Source: Owenia fusiformis (taxonomy: Eukaryota > Annelida > Polychaeta > Sabellida > Oweniidae). Taken from it: a DNA stretch of 64,000 nucleotides. The stretch lies in the NCBI GenBank assembly GCA_903813345.2, contig CAIIXF020000007.1, positions 3,291,730 through 3,355,729 of the forward strand. Direction: 5' to 3'. Of the stretch, positions 1-13,200 are shown piece by piece. The translations under genes and the position numbers were made by a program. Each line of letters begins with the position of its first letter. Position 1 is the first letter of the stretch. The notes under the pieces were generated by a model. That model was not told the DNA's origin, did no database searches, and worked only from the letters and a program-made list of their open reading frames with translations.

Positions 1-3000
1 GACATTTGGTATGGAAATAGACCCAAATTTTAGGATCTGATATGAGAATGCCCTCACATTTTGACTTTTGAGGTATGGCAATGGTCAGATTTTCCCACTT
101 TCTGGAATGAGAATGGTCGTGGAAAATATGTTATCTCACACTTGTGGTATGCATTGATCTAGTAGTTACATATATCCTTAATATAAGGTTGTTTTAGGAT
201 GTTTTCGTCAAAGATCGCCTTCTTCTCAATATTAGCTTTTTCCCCTGGAAATATTCTACTTTGGACCAGTCATAGCACTGGTATGGCATTGGTCCTATAT
301 TTAGTCATTTGGTATGGCATTGGTCTCATATTTGGACATTTGGTATGGCTTTGGGGTACTTTATTGGTTGGTATGGGAACACATCCAAATTTGACATTCA
401 GTATGGGAATATATTGATATCTGAGGGTTCCTAGGACCCCCACCGAAATTTGTACACAGTGAACCCCCGGTTGTGGTAACAGTGGCGTAGCCAGGATTTG
501 GTGACCAAGGGTTCTATTTTTTATGTTATCCACAAAGCTTTTTTGGATGTAAATTTTGGTCACCTTAATCACAAAAGTCCTTCTGAGCTCTGAATAAGTA
601 AAATGTTCAAGGTCAAAGGTCCTCAAACTAGGTCACAAACTGTGCTATCTGAGTTTCTCAAAGTTCGAGACTACAAATCAAAATCAATAATTTTGTTTGA
701 AAATCAGGAAAATCCTCTGAAGGTTCTACACTATGTGAGCATAGGTCCTTTATTTTAAATTTCAATGCCTTGCAACAAAAAAACACCTGGTGCTGAAAAC
801 ACCTATTTGTTCTTTCTTTGAATTGAAAATAAAAAATAATCTGTACTAATAACTTTGAAAACATTCTATTCTCTATCACTGTTCTGCTGTTTTTTATTAC
901 TAACGACGAGAATCAAGAGCGTTTTGTAACTTTTGAGAAATGAAAACATTTTAGATGAATTTGTGAATCATTATAAACTTTAATTTGTTTTTGAGAAATT
1001 GACATTTTATTATTTTATAAAGAATGCTGTCAAATCCTTTTTAGGACACACGATTTGAAACTTGTGCAAGGCTAATTCTCTCGTCGTTCTGACAAATACA
1101 CTTCCCTCCAAAGGTTTGGAAACCTTAGCTCCCTCATTGAACTATGTGTTAAAGTCTCTTTATTATGTTTGAATTTTATTTACATAACCTGTAAGGAAAA
1201 TACTTATTTATTATATTGATGGAAATGTATCCTTGACTTCATTTTCAATGCCTCCAAAAAATTTCCCCTCTTTCAATAGGTTCAAAATTGATGATAAAAA
1301 TGAACTTTTGAAAATTGTCATTCCCATGGGAACCAATATGGGCTCAATATTTAATTAGAAGATTAGATTCAACCACAGGCCATCTGTAATTAGGTCTTTG
1401 AAGTTTAAAGATCTCGATTATCCGTTGGGGGGCAACCTCGGTAGTATTGCTCCAAACAACCTCAGTAATACTGCTCCAAACATAAATAGGGCCGCCTTAA
1501 TGGACTCCCACATCAGTAAGTGTCCCTATTGTCTCTTTCCCCTGGTCTCCAACAGAAACAGACACGATTATCAACGTTGTGGAGGACACATCTTCTTTCA
1601 TCACATGATGTCATATGACACCAAAGATTAAGTCCGGAGTTATGGTGCTTTCTTGCCCATTGAAGGCACCTTTCATTGTTATGATCGGTCAGTTTTGGTC
1701 TCTTTAAAGGTCTCATGACCTTGCATCTGTTATTAAGAAATCACCGGCTGTCTATAGCTCTGAAACACGGGTTTTGAGGCAGCCATGACATATGCAGCAG
1801 GTGGTGGTCTTTTCTTGCACTTTTCTCTCTTGGGCATTGCTTTGACCTGGAGTCACATTCCTGTTCCTGACACACCCTTAGGGTCCTAACAATGCCAGTT
1901 TGTCTCATGCCAGAGAGCGCCATCCCTATACCATGCTTTTTTGCACTTTTTTATTGGGCATGCCTTCTAAAAACTCTTCCAACTCAAAATTATATTTTTA
2001 TGAAATGTGCACATTGATTCCAACTAAGATTTAGATGCCTCTTTCAAATAACCAATATCATGAGGTCATAGGGTCACTTGAGTGAATGCAAGTTTAATCA
2101 ACCATAAATGTTTTAACTTTTCATACCAATCAGCTTTATATGCAAAACTGATGAGGGAATCAGGACACATTACAAATTTTCAACAAATTGTTATCATTTT
2201 GTAGTAATTCCATCAAACAATTCATATCTATAAAATATTCCATATTTATGAGCAACAGTGTAATCCTTATGTCGTTTGCTTTCCTCAGAAAAATATGAAT
2301 GCATTAAAGAGTATAATATATTAAGTTAATAAAACTTTACCATTGATTTTGCTGTTTTCAACAGGATGAAGGATCAACTCAGAGGTGCACATTCTGATAA
2401 AATGCAAAAACTTTCGACTGTAATCCAGATTGCCCTTCAAACAAGTATTCTTGAACAATGGGTTGAACACCAGCAATTGTGCATTAACATGGGGGAGAAT
2501 ATTCCGAACACCTTATGGGACAATTGTTGTGACATTTATATATATATTAAGTTATATCATCGACAAATAGAAAACGGAGAAAATGCATGTGATACACTCA
2601 TAAACTTGCCTACTATTCTATTGTTTTTCTATTGAATGATGTGACGTAAAAAGTGCCCCACCTACCCAAAAGTCAAGTTACCATAGTGACCATCATTTTT
2701 GACCAATCAAATTAGAGATGCTGATATTTGATGAATTGATTACAAAATGTATTTTACACATAATGGGTATGTGATCTTTTCATGAGAAAATATCAAAAAT
2801 CTTTGAAATGATAGCATTTTTCCGAGAACTTATACTGTACTGATTGTGAATTAAAGCATGACAAGCCATGAAAATGTGAATAGACTAGATGCGAGTAGAA
2901 AAAAATCTTGATTTACGCCATTAAATATTTGAAATCTACATGTAAAAGTACATCTAGAAATATGGATTCGAAAATTGTTTATCAAGTTTGATTTCATTAT

Positions 3001-4126
3001 TTTTGAAAGTGTGACTTCTAGTTCGGGTTGATTCTCCATAGAGCCCATGTTACAAAATCACAAAAAGAGAAATATCTTTTCTTGTATTGGTCAGATAGCA
3101 TTTTCATTTACTGGACATATTTTGATTTGCATAACTATTAGATACATAAGGGTTATATGAAAATTGAACCACTAAAACAGATGTTATTTAAGTTAAAGGG
3201 ATTTTTCTACTATACCCGCCATGCTATCTGACCCGAAAGAGCCACCTGGTGGTGAAACTGGTAACTACCTACTCGCATCTGCGTTATTGAACGAGTGAAA
3301 TTAAATATTAATGTGTATGTGGGGGTTAACATCAGTTAACCAGTTAGCAATTTCAATACCCGTGAGTGCTCAATTCCGTACTGAACCCGTATTCTAAGAA
3401 TTTAATCGATTGGTTTCAATTAATGTGGAATGAGGTGATGAATGAAGTTCAAAACCGATACAAACATTATTTTCTATAAATATAACAGTAAAAATGCTCA
3501 ATTGATAGATTCCTGCACTCTTTCAAATTGCACTTAATAATATTTACTCAGTTCTGCTTCTTATATTAGGTAAACAAATTTTTAAAGATTAATATTTACA
3601 GAAGACAGAAAAAAAAGTTTATGAATGTAAATCAACTGAACAATACATAATATTCAAAACAAATTACACAAATAGCAACAGTAAAGCATTTTACATTGAA
3701 TTCAAGTGTAAAAAACAGCAGGGACTTTTTATACCAGTGGCCTTTTCATAAGTTTCATGTTTGGAAAGAAATATACGAATAACACATAACACACAGTTTT
3801 CTGCATTTTAATTCTGTATTTAGAGCAATTTCAAATTAAAATCAAACTTACACCATTTGAAGACTTTGATAAAGGAATTATTTTTGATAGATATATGACA
3901 GTATTAAAAATTACCCACATAGCTCATAAACTGAATTAATTGCATACACTTTTTCAATAGGCATTTTTTCACCTGCCAATTACAGGTCATACCATGTCAT
4001 GAAAAGTAAGCAATTTTCAATGTATAATACAGCATTTACGAAACGTCTGCAAGTTAGGTATGATTTTATCATTTTAAGGAAATTGCATGAACCAAGATAA
4101 ACATGAAGTCTTAAATGCTATTGCAG
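1..4126. other. Upstream non-coding region, no gene recognised
   Basis: The first 420 bases are degenerate repeats of a motif around CATTTGGTATGGCATTGG. A fragment resembling the common invertebrate element end CAGTGGCGTAGCCAGGA lies near 480-500. A modest open frame at 2366-2635, after an acceptor-like TTTTCAACAG, matches nothing I know. The GPD2 promoter and leader exon probably lie within the right part, but I cannot place them. Confidence 0.5.
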
Positions 4127-4138
4127 ATGATGCTATAG
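4127..4138 (+). promoter_or_regulatory. Minimal upstream ORF ending 3 nt before the GPD2 start
   Basis: Immediately after the inferred splice acceptor the sequence reads ATG ATG CTA TAG AAG ATG. The first two ATGs form a three-codon upstream ORF, in frame with the main start and closed by TAG 3 nt before it. If this is transcribed leader, reinitiation or leaky scanning would be needed to reach the GPD2 start. The inference depends on the exon really beginning at or before 4127. Confidence 0.4.
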
Positions 4139-4261
4139 AAGATGTCAGGAAGATCAGCAGTGTGGAGGAAGCTACCATCCAAGAGATTGGTGTTGGTAGG
4201 GAGCTCAATCGCTGTAGCTGTAACATTGTACAAAGCTAAACAAAAGCTTGGGAATGAAAAG
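4127..4261 (+). CDS. GPD2: GPD2 exon 1: start codon and mitochondrial targeting segment
   Basis: Coding begins at the ATG at 4142 and gives 40 residues starting [20 protein letters not shown]. This arginine/lysine-rich stretch is followed by a hydrophobic run ([13 protein letters not shown]), like the presequence and membrane segment of animal GPD2. The exon ends at AAG|GTACAC in phase 0 and joins exon 2 in frame. An in-frame TAG at 4136 rules out a longer start in this exon. A likely 3' splice site (TTGCAG) ends at 4126, so 4127-4141 would be 5' UTR preceded by an unseen leader exon. The segment is too short and too interrupted to appear as a long open frame. It was recognised by phase and family resemblance. 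Confidence 0.85.
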
Positions 4262-7200
4262 GTACACATAAACACACTTCATCATAGCCATCTATCAGTT
4301 GCTCTAGAATGTAAGTAGTTCTAGAATTAAACCAGTGAGTGAGCTTTGCCAGAAATAATGAGGATCTTTCAGATCTTTCATAATCTAAGGAAACCAGTAG
4401 AGAAAATCTTGATTTAGATTTTGCAACCAATGTAGAATATGATGCACATTATTCACGTGGAGAAAGTTGTGCTCCTCCCATCAGATCAAAGAATATGTCA
4501 AACTAAATCAGAGCATATTGCTAGTGTTTTATAAAAACAGAAACTATATGTTTGTTCCGTATCTGGAAATGAAATGTCAAATCTGTTTCATTATTGACAT
4601 TATTCCATCTGGTACATCATATAGAGATGAGTAACATTTCAATAAAAATACCAATTAGCACTGCTTGGAACATCTTCATCTGACATAAATGCACCAAAGA
4701 ACAAAAACCTGACCTTGGACTTCACAAGACCTTAAAAAGCATGCCAGCATTTAATTCACAAGGGTCCAATGAATGGCCTGATACATTGAAGTACATGTAT
4801 TGGAATAATCAGATTTTCATTGAATATCATAGATCGCAGAGCTCCAGATATGAAGTAGCATTTTTAGTAATAGAACCAATTGTATTATTTAATTGAAATA
4901 TCCCATAAATTCAGTTTTTGAGATCATTTTAGAAAGTTATACTTACTGTAAAAATATGTTTTTTAACTGAATTTAACATTTTCTTTGTTGCAAAAGGTAA
5001 AAGTACATGCAGCCACATCTTTATTGGACCAGAAGGAGGCTCTTAATTCACCACTTATCCCAAGGGCAGAGCAACTGTCCAACCTAGAGAAGACAACATA
5101 TGACATTCTAGTCATTGGTGGGGGCGCCAGTGGAGCAGGGGTGGCCCTTGATGCCCAAACTAGAGGTGAGAATTCATTTCTGAGCTAATAGTCCCCCTTT
5201 GGGGTCATGTAGCCACTATAGCATGTAAGGTTACATTGATTTTAATAAAAAAGAAACATAGTGAGTTCCAGAGATATTGCAAGCAAATTGATTTAGTCTC
5301 ATTATGCCTTCATGACAAGTGCTGACATACTGTTAGTCTCCTAACTTTTTTGTGAACTCTGACAGCAGTTGGCAGTCAGTGTTTGGCATTTGGCAGTCAG
5401 TGTTTGGCATTTGGCAGTCAGTGTTTGGCATTTGGCAGTCAGTGTTTGATTGTTGGTGTCTTTAACAAATGGCAGGTAGTGACATTTTGCATGTTAATGC
5501 CTTGGTATGTCTTGCAATGGTAGATATAAATGAACACATCATTGTATATTTGTATTTTGATTGTCAACAAAAAAATATTCAGTATTCAATCAATCTTTTT
5601 ACTTTGTTTTTTTAATAATATGACCAGAGGTAATATTGTTCTTATTGTTCTTCAGGACTTAAAACAGCTTTGGTGGAAAAGTTTGACTTTTCTAGTGGTA
5701 CAAGTAGTCGTAGCACCAAGCTTATACATGGAGGGGTGCGTTACCTACAGAAGGCAATCCTAGGCCTAGATCTAGAACAGGTGATATTTGCTTCTTAGTT
5801 TCTCGTTTTTACATCTTTTAATATATTTGTCTAGATGAGGTATGAATAGAATAACAGAGATGTTGAGTAATATATTTAGGGCAAATCTACCTACATTTAA
5901 TCTCACTTATAATAAGGCGTAAACATGCCCATGTTATGCATGTTTCCCTATGGCTAACTCCTTGGCTTTTTACAGCACATTGGATGAGTTTTTGAAATAC
6001 ACGTACTATGATTTCTATACTTACAGTACAGGATGGTTAAAGAGGCTCTTTCAGAGAGAGCAAACCTTCTGGAGATTGCGCCATATCTGTCATATCCCTT
6101 GCCAATCATGTTACCTGTATATAGGTAAGTCCATGCATGACCTACTGGGTTTTGAACACTATTCACTGTCTCTCAGAGCTTTTAGTCTGTTTTATTATTT
6201 CCTTTGACACTGATGACATCACTTTCCTATTTGATAGTTGTAGATGGCTCAGTCCTTTTAGATTAGTGGAGAGCTCTTTGAGATTTAATGGGGCAACAAT
6301 GAGAGAAAATGTTCAGAGAAAAATGGACAAATTTGACCTTTTCTGAGGTTTCAGAGCAGTGTATGGTTTAACATCTTCTTTATTCCTATTTTATAAAAAT
6401 GTATGGATATTCTGCAGCGAGTATAACTGACAAATCGTTAAAAATTCCTTATTCTTTTCAAGGAGTCCCATTTATAAAAGTATTCACCATGTGGAAATAC
6501 CTAGCGGGTCAATTGAAACTAATTTTTCTGGCTGCTCAAGTTGATAAAAACTCTGATAGTGTGAGTCTTTTTAATTATGAAAATGTTTCTAATAGAAATC
6601 ATTTGATGATTATGAGAAAGCATTAAAAGTCAAATCCAAAGTGGAATTCAAATAAAAGTGAAATAATATTACGCGGATGTTCAGAACAAACTTCAGGTTT
6701 AATAAAAATGGCAGACAGATGAAGGATATGAAGAAGACAAAGAATTAGAGGAATTTCTTTTGCCATTATCGATCGAAATTAAGTATGTGCACAAATTCTA
6801 GTTGCATGTATGGAAAATAGATACATTTTTAAAGGCTATAACACATTCAAAGCTTTCATTTTACGATAGGCCCAGGATCACTGGATACGACTCAGCAGTC
6901 CTTGTTGCTTCTTTAAGGTGAAATAATCATGGAAAAGTATGAAAGACTATGATTCAAATGTACATCATGTATTTGCAGAAAGGTCAAAACAGTAGGATAT
7001 TAATGTCATATGAAATACAGAAGCTTTATTTGTAACTTCAGAGAATAATTCAAATTAAGGTGTTAAGGTGTTAAAGTCCGTTAATGAACCAAAGAAATAT
7101 ACCACATAAGCTAAATGTCATACGTTTTGCTGCACCAAGAAGATTTTGAAAATTAACAACAATTTAATCTCATCTATGCCTTGATAATGTAAGAATAACA

Positions 7201-10200
7201 TCATAAAGATCATGATTTAGGCCAACTGGTTTATATTTTACTTGCAGATGGTGGCAAGTGCCTTATTTCTGGGCAGGTATCAAAGCTTATGATCTGGTAG
7301 CTGGAGGGCAAACATTAAAGAGCAGCTACTTCCTCAGCAAGACGAAAACTTTGGAATTATTCCCTATGCTTAAGAAGGAGAGGATGGTTGGCTCCCTTGT
7401 GTATTATGATGGTATGTATAATTTAAAATTGTTTTGATTACAGTTCCAGTGTCATTATCATACAAATAACTCTGTTGTTTGGTGGGCTGTGCAACTCTGA
7501 ACTTTTGTTAGGATCAAATAATTTTTGATATGGAATTTACCATTTACATCTGAAGACAAAAAATAATATTTATAAATGTGAAATCTGAAAATTAATTTTC
7601 ATATGCTTATGTAGGTCAGCACAATGATGCCAGAATGAACCTTGTGATTGCACTTACTGCAGCAAGGCTGGGAGCAACAATTACCAACCATACAGAAGTC
7701 CTAGAGCTCATCAAGTCCACTGATGAGAATGGCAAATCTACAATCAGTGGTGCTAAGGTGAAAGACAGAATGACAGGTAATAATCCTCTTCATTAAGATT
7801 ATACAGTGTATATACATTTTAGGTTGTTTCAATCATGAAAATGTAACTGAACTTAAGGCAGTTCTCATATGGCTAGTTTATTTACCACTTATCCAATCCA
7901 ACTTATGGTGCAAACAAAATGACATGAGATCATATACTCTACATTGCTCTGATGCCACAATGTTGTTTTTATCACTCGACGATCAATGTTGATGCTGACC
8001 ACGTTTGTTTGATTTTTTCTTTCGAGTTCTTCCTGCGCATTTTGAACCTCAATGGACGCTGCTATTATCCCAAGTTTTTGTTTTTAATTTTCCAACTACT
8101 AGAGATTGGCCCGTCCTGGGCAAATTTAGAAGTGACATTTTCTGATTTTGTAAAAACTAGACTGAAAATGACTTAATACACAGGACATCATCTAAACTTT
8201 GGCAAAAGATATAAATTAGCAGTTTTTCTATTTGCCAAATTCACAAACAAAGCTGGCATCAACTTAACCCAATCTACAGTATTGTTTACTGCTTTACAAA
8301 TACATGTATTTCCAAACAAATATATGATGTTGAGATATCTGAATAATCCATTTTCATGTTCTTCAGGCAAGGAATTTGAAGTGAAAGCTAAGTGCGTAAT
8401 TAACTGTACTGGGCCTTACACTGATTCTGTGCGGGGTATGGACCAGAAAAATATAAAGAAGATTTGCCAGCCAAGTTCAGGTGTCCACATCGTTCTGCCA
8501 GATTATTATAGGTAAGTGGTACAAATGCATAAATGTGGTCAATGTTTTTCAATTAATCAGGACATAGATTAGACAAGAGTGTGAAATAAAGATGATGGAC
8601 TTTCTGTAGGTCCATAAGACCGTATGTCCATATTAGAGTTGAATTAAAGAAATTATGAGCAGTCATTATTTAAGGAATAAAGACCGAGATTTTATGATTT
8701 ATGGTGTGATATATGACCGAAAAATTTATTCTGTTCATTGTTAAAAGACCAAAATCGAGTAGCAATTGAGGTCTTTGGCAATGGCCAGAATAAAATTTGA
8801 GATCATATATTGGACATAAATCATAAAATCGAGGTCTTTGTTACGATTCTAATATGATAAACAGACAAGAAATACAAATATTTGCATTTATGAATTTTAG
8901 TGGTCATACATACTGAAGAAGAAGAAAATATAACGAGGAAAATATTATAGCGAAAAATAGCGTCAGGCTTCGACCGTTATGATAAATTCCGCGAAAGTTT
9001 ATTCAAAAAAATAAAACTTACTGAAATCATGAAACGCCAGAATGTAAGACCGCCTCGTTGAAGTTTTATTGCTACATTAGATTTACGATCGGTATTTTAA
9101 TTACCTTTGCTACTAGAAAAAGAACGAACACAAAAACACATAACGTAAAACTACAGACATTGTTTCAAACTATACAAATCAGAAACAATATAAACAACAG
9201 TTTAGCATCTTATCAACGTACCATTCCTGAAGAAAATATTTAGATACAGGGATAAGCTGTTTGTTTTCCCGCTGGCATTAAACATTATATTAGGCGATTA
9301 TAAAGAAAGTCTTGTGTCACCGGTTTACTTGATTGTTATAATCCGTTAATTAGAATTAAAACTTACCTGGAAAGTACAATAAGTAAGCCAATAATTAACA
9401 GGTAATTACTGAGAGCATGTATGTATACATTTATTGAAAAACAAAAGGCGAACAAGTTGTTACTAATTTTATTCGTTCGTAAATTAAAAACGTCATGGCA
9501 AAATAGGTCATTTTATCTTTTGAATTAATACTGATTACGTACCAGGGAAACCAAATATGATGACTGTATGAGTAATCAAACAATCTAGGAAGCATAACTA
9601 GTATTAGAATGAGTATTCGAAAGTATATGAACCGTGAGGAGCTTTCATTTAAACACAGTAAGTTCGCGTGAATTAGTAACTCTATTATCGCTCACAGCGG
9701 TAACCCTTAATAATTTCGGGAATCAAGCATTAAAACCTCGGCTAGAACAATGGGCTTTCTAGGCCTAGTTTGACATGAAATTATTGGGCTCTTGGACCGT
9801 TATAATTTCTTCTCGCGACTTTTGATTTTGGCAGCATTTCGTTATAATTTGTTCCCGCTATAATTTCTTCTTCTACAGTATTCCAATATAGACCAGTAAA
9901 TCAATTGTTCTAGTTATTGTGACATCACGTATTATATTAGAATTTTAAGTAGATGAGAGTACAAGACTTAATTTACTGGTGTATCACCACTAAACTTTGG
10001 CCTAAGTTTGCTCTGAATCTCTCACTTGATAAATGAGAATTCATTAAATCCACATGCATTCATTTTTTAGCCCTGACCAGATGGGACTACTGGACCCCTC
10101 CACAAGTGATGGAAGGGTAATATTCTTTCTTCCATGGCAGAAACACACTATGGCTGGCACAACTGATAATTTATGTAGCGTTACAGATAATCCTGCACCA

Positions 10201-13200
10201 ACTGAAAAAGAGGTTGAGTTTATATTGAATGAGATCAAAAACTACTTGAATGCAGATGTAGAAGGTACATGCATCATATAGATAACCTGCATATGTTTTA
10301 TTAACTGTAATAATTCTAAGAAGGGAATAAAATATGGAATCAGAGTTAGACCAATATTCAATACATTTTGTCTTATTCAGTACCTTTTGTAATTACTCTG
10401 AAATTAAATGTATGTTCTCAAAAATCAGAAGAATCGTTGATATGGTATTCCTTATGATCCATTTGTCTCTTTGGACCATCACATATCTACTCATGGATAA
10501 CTGAAAAACAAGACAAAAGAACTTCTTGTTGAAACACATGTAACTGTATAATATGTTGTATATCCTAGTGAGGAGAGGGGATGTGCTATCTGCATGGAGT
10601 GGAATTAGACCCCTGGTGTCTGACCCTAATAAAGCAGATACCCAATCACTTGCAAGGAATCACATCATTGAAGTCAGCCCATCACAGCTCATCACTTTAG
10701 CAGGTAGAATATGTACACACGGCAAATCCTGGACTTGTCCAAATCTGTATTATTAGCATCAATTAATTTTGAATAATGAACACATAAATAGGATATTCAC
10801 GGGCTGTCTGCATTAGAACATTTAATCAGGTCCTTCAAATGAATTGCAAAGCTGGAGCAAAATTGCAAAGTTTTCAATTATACTAAAAAGTATTTGCTAC
10901 TCCTAGGTTATTACTAGTTGGTAAATGACTACATGTATTGCTACATTTATGTGCATGATAAATGCATATATGGCTATTTGCTTCATATATTCTTGAATTA
11001 GGTGGTAAATGGACGACATACAGACATATGGCTGAGGAGGCAGTTGATAAAGCTGTGCAAGTTTGTAATCTCAACCCTGCATCTCAGTGTGTTACCAAAG
11101 GACTCCTTTTGGATGGTTCTCACAATTGGACTCCAACTATGTTCATCAGATTAGTCCAAGATTTTGGCTTAGAAAATGAGGTAAGAACAAAACTCTGCAA
11201 ATGAAAAATGTTTTCACATGTCACCTCCAAAGGTATATTGTTATGGTCTCCCAACTTTTCTGTGACAGTGTCGATGGTTGGTGTGCTGTGTCTGTAACAA
11301 ATGGCAGGTGGTGCGGGAGGTGGTGACATTTTGCATGTTAATGCCTTGTTTTGGTATATTAATATTTTCTAAGTTTGCTTTATGAAAGCAAATGTAAGTT
11401 TTATGATAGCAAGAAAGACATCCAAGACAACAGAAGTTAGAATGGGAAGAAATACATGTAATTTAGTCCTGAACCAATCAAATCAAGCAATTTTGAATAA
11501 CATTTTGGCAACAATGTTTATTTTATCCTACTATTATCATCACAATACCTTTTGCTCTATGTTTTTTTGTAGGTAGCTCAACATTTAGCAAACACTTATG
11601 GGGACAGGGCTTTCAAAGTAGCGAAGATGGCCAAGATAACTGGGAAAAGGTGGCCAGTTGTAGGACAGCGTCTGCAAGAGGAATTCCCTTATTTAGAAGC
11701 AGAGGTAACAAATACATTTGCAAGTCGAAGTCGGTTAACACGCATGATTACAACTAAAATTAAGAATAGAGTAAAAATGCATTCTGTTATTATTTTCAAA
11801 TTTTTATTGCGGTTGATATGTACGTTGGCTCTATGTATGTAAATATTGTATGGGATCAGAGAGTATGCTTGCACAGCAGTTGACGTGTTGGCTTTGTGTT
11901 TGTAGATATTGTATGGGATCAGAGAGTATGCTTGTACAGCAGTTGACGTGTTGGCTTTGTGTTTGTAGATATTGTATGGGATCAGAGAGTATGCTTGCAC
12001 AGCAGTTGACATGTTGGCTTTGTGTTTGTAGATATTGTATGGCATCAGAGAGTATCCTTGCACAGCAGTTGACGTGTTGGCTTTGTGTTTGTAGATATTG
12101 TATGGGATCAGAGAGTATGCTTGTACAGCAGTTGACGTGTTGGCTTTGTGTTTGTAGATATTGTATGGGATCAGAGAGTATGCTTGTACAGCAGTTGACA
12201 TGTTGGCTTTGTGTTTGTAGATATTGTATGGGATCAGAGAGTATGCTTGTACAGCAGTTGACATGTTGGCTTTGTGTTTGTAGATATTGTATGGGATCAG
12301 AGAGTATGCTTGCACAGCAGTTGACATGTTGGCTTTGTGTTTGTAGATATTGTATGGGATCAGAGAGTATGCTTGTACAGCAGTTGACATTTTGGCTCGA
12401 TATTTGTAGATATTGTATGGGATCAGAGAGCATTCAGTGTATTGTATGGGATCAGAGAGTATGCTTGTACAGCAGTTGACATGTTGGCTTTGTGTTTGTA
12501 GATATTGTATGGGATCAGAGAGTATGCTTGTACAGCAGTTGACATGTTGGCTTTGTGTTTGTAGATATTGTATGGGATCAGAGAGTATTCAGTGTATTGT
12601 ATGGGATCAGAGAGTATGCTGGCACAGACATGTTGGCTCTATGTTTGTAGATATTGTATGGGATCAGAGAGCATTCAGTGTATTGTATGGGATCAGAGAG
12701 TATGCTTGTACAGCAGTTGACATGTTGGCTTTGTGTTTGTAGATATTGTATGGGATCAGAGAGTATTCAGTGTATTGTATGGGATCAGAGAGTATGCTGG
12801 CACAGACATGTTGGCTCTATGTTTGTAGATATTGTATGGGATCAGAGAGCATTCAGTGTATTGTATGGGATCAGAGAGTATGCTGGCACAGACATGTTGG
12901 CTTTGTGTTTGTAGATATTGTATGGGATCAGAGAGTATGCTTGTACAACAAGTTGACATGTTGGCTTTGTGTTTGTAGATATTGTATGGGATCAGAGAGT
13001 ATCCTTGCACAGCAGTTGACGTGTTGGCTTTGTGTTTGTAGATATTGTATGGGATCAGAGAGTATGCCTGTACAGCAGTTGACATGTTGGCTTTATGTTT
13101 GTAGATATTGTATGGGATTAGAGAGCATTCAGTGTATTGTATGAGATCAGAGAGTATGCTTGCACAGCAGTTGACGTGTTGGCTTTGTGTTTGTAGATAT

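Noticed and set aside
2366-2635. 89-codon frame after an acceptor-like TTTTCAACAG
   Set aside because: No recognised similarity, and the tail is low-complexity (DIYIYIKLYHR). It may be chance or a relic.
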